Positions 29,255-31,768 of a DNA stretch of 31,768 bases are shown here, in pieces. Position numbers and translations under genes: made by a program. Position 1 is the stretch's first letter. Each line of letters starts with the position of its first letter. Below the pieces are notes generated by a model, which was given only the letters and a program-made list of their open reading frames with translations, was not told where the DNA came from and made no database searches. The stretch covers positions 1 through 31,768 of the forward strand of contig JBMNRB010000029.1 in the NCBI GenBank assembly GCA_050944435.1. The letters are read 5' to 3'. The stretch comes from Ruminococcus_G sp050944435. Lineage in GTDB: Bacteria; Bacillota; Clostridia; Lachnospirales; Lachnospiraceae.

Positions 29255-29871
29255 GACTGTCCCTGACTCTTTCTTTCCTGCTGCTCAATAATAGTCGTAT
29301 CCACCGAATCTTCATACGTCCGCATTTCCACTTCCATCGGCGTGGGATCCTGCGTAATTTTCCGTTTTCCAAAATGGTTGAAAAAGAAAACGGCGCCCAA
29401 TCCAATTCCCACGGAATAAGAAATCTCCAGAATGGTTATCCCTGTATAAGGCATCCCGGTAAAGGATTCATGAATATTTCGGAACAGTCCGGGAAGATCC
29501 ACATCTGTATTGAAGGTCATGATGGAAAAAGCCGTACCGAAAAAAGTTGCCAGACAGACAAAAATCACTTTCAGAGTACTCATCCATCTGTTTTTATCAC
29601 TGTCATTTTCAAAGGTCAGAATAAAGTTGGGTTCGCCGATATGGGTGACTTCCACACTGGGATCCGTTTTCTGAATTTTTTTCAGCACATCGGACACCGC
29701 CACCGGAAATCTTCCATACTGTTCTTCCCGGATGGTACAGATTTTCAGCGTCTGCATTTTAGCCAGAATGTGGGGATCACTGCAGGAAAGCGCCGCCACA
29801 TCCTGCAGACAGATATCTCTGTGATCCACTTTAATATTTTTGTCCGTCTGCATGTACAGTACGGTGCTCAT
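29251..29871 (-). CDS. spoVAA: Stage V sporulation protein AA (SpoVAA)
   Basis: Protein of 206 residues with a soluble N-terminal domain (about 1-110) and two C-terminal membrane segments at about 118-138 and 165-185. VLYMQTDKNIKV, HRDICLQDVAALSCSDP and the region after FPVAVSDVLKKIQK fit the family. The frame is open upstream to 30024, but MSTVLYMQ at 29871 has GGGAAG eight bases before it and overlaps the preceding small gene by 4 bp. First core spoVA gene of the unit. Confidence 0.93.
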   Translation of the reverse strand: MSTVLYMQTDKNIKVDHRDICLQDVAALSCSDPHILAKMQTLKICTIREEQYGRFPVAVSDVLKKIQKTDPSVEVTHIGEPNFILTFENDSDKNRWMSTLKVIFVCLATFFGTAFSIMTFNTDVDLPGLFRNIHESFTGMPYTGITILEISYSVGIGLGAVFFFNHFGKRKITQDPTPMEVEMRTYEDSVDTTIIEQQERKSQGQS

Positions 29872-30020
29872 ACCATCACTTCCCTTTCCGTCACGTATTT
29901 TACCAGTGTTCCTCCGTGTTCCTGTTCTGCCTTTCCCTGTTCCCACAGATACCAGAATACGCCCAGACTCAGGATCAGAACCAAAGCAATAAGGCAGATC
30001 ACTCCTTTTTTGTTGGCCAT
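29868..30020 (-). CDS. 50-residue single-pass membrane protein upstream of spoVAA
   Basis: Small protein starting MANKKGVICLIALVLILSLG. A basic N-terminus, one hydrophobic segment (about 6-27) and a polar C-terminal tail ending TEREVMV suggest an N-in single-pass membrane protein. The Shine-Dalgarno GAGGGG is 6 bases upstream, and the last codons overlap the spoVAA ATG (ATGA). It is the first gene behind the sigma-G-type promoter, so it should be made in the forespore with the SpoVA proteins. I do not recognise a family. A longer frame to 30092 runs through the promoter and is rejected. Confidence 0.75.
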   Translation of the reverse strand: MANKKGVICLIALVLILSLGVFWYLWEQGKAEQEHGGTLVKYVTEREVMV

Positions 30021-30050
30021 ACATTCCCCTCTTTCCCTTTGTTTTACCGA

Positions 30051-30080
30051 TAGTATTCTGATTTCTTCAAAAAAATATGC
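30051..30080 (-). promoter_or_regulatory. Sigma-G-type promoter of the spoVAA unit
   Basis: Minus-strand GCATA (30076-30080) and AATACTA (30051-30057), spacer 18 bp. The -35 matches GHATR and the -10 matches CATWMTA at six of seven positions. The spacer equals that of the spoVAD promoter. The -35 lies within the 3' arm of the sigF terminator. Confidence 0.65.
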
Positions 30081-30116
30081 GGGGAAAGTCAAATTAACTT
30101 TCCCCGCATATTTTTT
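30069..30116 (-). terminator. Terminator overlapping the sigF 3' end
   Basis: A perfect 14-bp stem (TATGCGGGGAAAGT at 30076-30089 with its complement at 30097-30110), extended by A:T pairs and followed by seven T on the minus strand. The 5' arm encodes the last residues of SigF (MRGKL). It separates the spoIIA transcript from the spoVA transcript. Confidence 0.85.
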
Positions 30117-30805
30117 AAAATTTTTTTCTCCATTCTGGACACCTGTACCTGCGTCATCCCCATATCCCGGGCGATGGCTGTCTGGGTCATATCCTGAAAA
30201 TACCGCTTATAGATAAGTTCCCGCTCCCGGGCGTCCAGACTGCCCAGCACCTCTTTAAGCATCATTCGGTCCAGTATTTTTTCCTGCGCGCCCTTTTCCT
30301 CCTCCAGTTTGTCCATCAGTTCTATATCGGTTCCTTCGCTGCGGTAAATGGTCTGCTGCAAAGATTCGATCTGAGCGCCTGCGTCCAAAGCTTCAATCAA
30401 TTCTTCCTCCTCTATATCCATCGCCTCAGACAACTCTTTTAACGAGGGTTCCCGTCCCAGCTTTTTCTCCAGCAATTCTCTCTTGGCGTAAGCCTTGTAT
30501 GCCGTTTCCTTCAGCGCACGGCTCACTTTAATCATCCCGTCATCTCTCAGAAACCGTTTCATCTCGCCTGCGATCATGGGAACTGCATAGGTGGAAAATT
30601 TCACCTGATAACTCAGATCAAATTTGTCCACCGCCTTCAAAAGTCCGATACAGCCTATCTGAAACAGATCCTCCATGTCCACGCCCCGGTTCAGAAACCG
30701 TTTCACAATGCTCCAGACCAGCCCCATATTTTCGCTGACAATCGTATCCCTTGCATCCTTATCCCCCTGGTGAGCCTGTTCAATCAGCGCAAGGGTATGT
30801 TCCAT
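30089..30805 (-). CDS. sigF: RNA polymerase sigma-F factor
   Basis: Forespore-specific sigma factor, 238 residues. Region 2 contains ENMGLVWSIVKRFLNRGVDMEDLFQIGCIGL and the -10-reading FSTYAVPMIAGEMKRFLRDD; region 4 helix-turn-helix is MTQTAIARDMGMTQVQVSRM. The N-terminus keeps the AB-binding part. Preceded by spoIIAB after 11 bp with AAGGAGG. It is held inactive by SpoIIAB until SpoIIAA is dephosphorylated. Its C-terminal codons are shared with the terminator. Confidence 0.97.
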   Translation of the reverse strand: MEHTLALIEQAHQGDKDARDTIVSENMGLVWSIVKRFLNRGVDMEDLFQIGCIGLLKAVDKFDLSYQVKFSTYAVPMIAGEMKRFLRDDGMIKVSRALKETAYKAYAKRELLEKKLGREPSLKELSEAMDIEEEELIEALDAGAQIESLQQTIYRSEGTDIELMDKLEEEKGAQEKILDRMMLKEVLGSLDARERELIYKRYFQDMTQTAIARDMGMTQVQVSRMEKKILKNMRGKLI

Positions 30806-30816
30806 ATTTCCTCCTT

Positions 30817-31263
30817 CTAATCCGAAAATTCATGATTTCGGTTTCCTATGGTCTTCTTCATATGAACTTCCGTCCCGGCTCCCGGCTCCGACACAACGAC
30901 CACCTCATCCATAAAAGCCTCCATAAAGGCAAACCCCATCCCGGAACGGTTCCATTCCGGTCTGGTGGTAAAAAGCGGTTCCATAGCCTGTCTGATATCC
31001 GCAATCCCTTTCCCTTTATCAATTACCGTCAGATACAGCTCATGGCCTGCGATTTTACACTCAATGCGAATCTTATGTATCTGATTTTCATATCCGTGAA
31101 TAATTGCGTTGGTGATTGCCTCCGACACGGCCGTTTTTACATCCGCCACCTCTTCCAAGGTAGGATTTAACTGTGTACAGAAAGCGGCGACCGCCACCCT
31201 TGCAAACCCTTCATTACAAGAGCGGCTGTCAAATTCAATACTCATTTCATTGGTGTGTTCCAT
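30817..31263 (-). CDS. spoIIAB: Anti-sigma-F factor and serine kinase SpoIIAB
   Basis: GHKL-fold protein kinase and anti-sigma factor of 148 residues. The N box is EAITNAIIHGY at 48-58, the G1 box DKGKGI is at 82-87, and the G2 box RSGMGF is at 106-111. It binds sigma-F when loaded with ATP and phosphorylates SpoIIAA. One base separates it from the spoIIAA stop codon, ensuring coupled, balanced synthesis. Confidence 0.98.
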   Translation of the reverse strand: MEHTNEMSIEFDSRSCNEGFARVAVAAFCTQLNPTLEEVADVKTAVSEAITNAIIHGYENQIHKIRIECKIAGHELYLTVIDKGKGIADIRQAMEPLFTTRPEWNRSGMGFAFMEAFMDEVVVVSEPGAGTEVHMKKTIGNRNHEFSD

Positions 31264-31264
31264 A

Positions 31265-31612
31265 TTAATCCCCTTTCCGATTCCCCGCTTTATTCCAACT
31301 TTTTTCCTTTTTTATCTCTACCACCTTGTCTATTCCCGAAAGGCGGAACAGCTTATCCAGCCGCTCATTTACATGAATCACCTGAACTTTCCCGCCGATC
31401 AGGCTGATATTACGGTATCTTCCCATAATCGCTCCCACGCCGGAGCTGTCCATAAATTCCGTTTTCCCGAAATCATAAATAAGACGCCGGATATTTTTTC
31501 TCTCCACGATCCGATCCGCTCCCGCATTCATTTTTTCCGCCGTATGGTGATCAAGTTCCCGCGGAACTTTCACCACCAGATCCGTCCCATTGATCTGAAA
31601 CATTTCTTCCAT
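31265..31612 (-). CDS. spoIIAA: Anti-sigma-F factor antagonist SpoIIAA
   Basis: STAS-domain protein of 115 residues. ELDHHTAEKMNAGADRI and the phosphorylation motif FMDSSGVGAIMGRY (serines 56-57) are diagnostic. Unphosphorylated SpoIIAA releases sigma-F from SpoIIAB. The start MEEMFQIN at 31612 has AAGGGAG ten bases upstream; an ATG three codons later (31603) is possible. The frame extends upstream to 31657, but that part runs into the repeat region. No promoter is visible between the start and that repeat. Confidence 0.94.
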   Translation of the reverse strand: MEEMFQINGTDLVVKVPRELDHHTAEKMNAGADRIVERKNIRRLIYDFGKTEFMDSSGVGAIMGRYRNISLIGGKVQVIHVNERLDKLFRLSGIDKVVEIKKEKSWNKAGNRKGD

Positions 31613-31638
31613 CTGATCTATACTCCCTTCTTCTTTCC

Positions 31639-31768
31639 GCTGATAAATCAGCACCACCCGTCTAACGGGTGGTTTGCTCTGCGGCTATAAGCCTTTGTTA
31701 CCGGCCAGCGCCTAAAGACGCTGGCTTTCACTTCGTTCAAGCCATTTCGCCTTTGCCGCTTTTGCCAC
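31639..31768. mobile_element. Hairpin-rich sequence resembling an IS200/IS605-type element end
   Basis: Four hairpins in a row: GCTGAT/ATCAGC (31639-31652), ACCACCCGT/ACGGGTGGT (31653-31661 with 31665-31673, 3-base loop), GGCT/AGCC (31683-31693) and GCCAGCG/CGCTGGC (31704-31710 with 31719-31725). Subterminal hairpins and the absence of terminal inverted repeats are typical of IS200/IS605 ends. The string around CGGGTGGTTTGCTCTGCGG reminds me of such ends in clostridial genomes, from memory. The rest lies outside the window, so a solo end or MITE is equally possible. Confidence 0.5.

Noticed and set aside
31613..31638. Sigma-H promoter directly upstream of spoIIAA
   Set aside because: Only 26 bp lie between the start codon and the hairpin region, and nothing resembling RNAGGAWWW or RNNGAAT at the right spacing is visible there or in the repeat.

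Overview
The window is a chromosomal segment of an endospore-forming Firmicute of class Clostridia, most likely a Lachnospiraceae member. The reasons are the complete S10-spc-alpha ribosomal protein cluster in Firmicute order (adk, map, a KOW protein and infA after secY), a zinc-ribbon S14, a long-form L17, and sporulation genes spoIIAA-spoIIAB-sigF and spoVAA to spoVAE. The family-level placement is inference; no rRNA or tRNA gene is visible. Nearly everything lies on the minus strand, so transcription runs from high to low coordinates.

Region 1 (about 80-18200) is the ribosomal protein supercluster: rpsJ, rplC, rplD, rplW, rplB, rpsS, rplV, rpsC, rplP, rpmC, rpsQ, rplN, rplX, rplE, rpsZ, rpsH, rplF, rplR, rpsE, rpmD, rplO, secY, adk, map, KOW gene, infA, [CDF transporter], rpmJ, rpsM, rpsK, rpsD, rpoA, rplQ. 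It starts at a strong promoter embedded in a palindrome and ends at an intrinsic terminator after rplQ. Most genes are tightly packed, but a few gaps are long and full of inverted repeats: the 5' leader of rpsJ, the rplW-rplB gap (a branched fold closed by a perfect 10-bp helix), the rpmJ-rpsM gap, and smaller ones at rpsJ-rplC and rpsZ-rpsH. These look like ribosomal-protein-responsive mRNA elements. A CDF metal exporter, bounded by a terminator upstream and a new promoter downstream, is wedged between infA and rpmJ.

Region 2 (18200-21350) holds a membrane protein that resembles a SipW-type signal peptidase but has lost both catalytic residues and carries a long acidic tail. Divergent from it are a GNAT acetyltransferase and a PAP2 phosphatase, the only two plus-strand genes.

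Region 3 (21345-25200) is an envelope and regulation block: tcdA, murB, rapZ, whiA and a Crh-like HPr paralogue with Glu at the position of the phosphorylatable His15. The yvcK gene usually found between rapZ and whiA is absent.

Region 4 (25268-31660) is sporulation: spoIIAA-spoIIAB-sigF, then a 50-residue membrane protein, spoVAA, spoVAB and spoVAC. After these come a repeat-rich 250-bp gap, a ZIP metal transporter and upp, and then spoVAD and spoVAE. The spoVA operon is therefore split in two. Each half is preceded by a sequence matching the sigma-G promoter with the same 18-bp spacer, and the first of these lies inside the sigF terminator. The right edge (about 31650-31768) carries hairpin-rich DNA resembling the end of an IS200/IS605-type element, placed directly upstream of spoIIAA where the sigma-H promoter would be expected.
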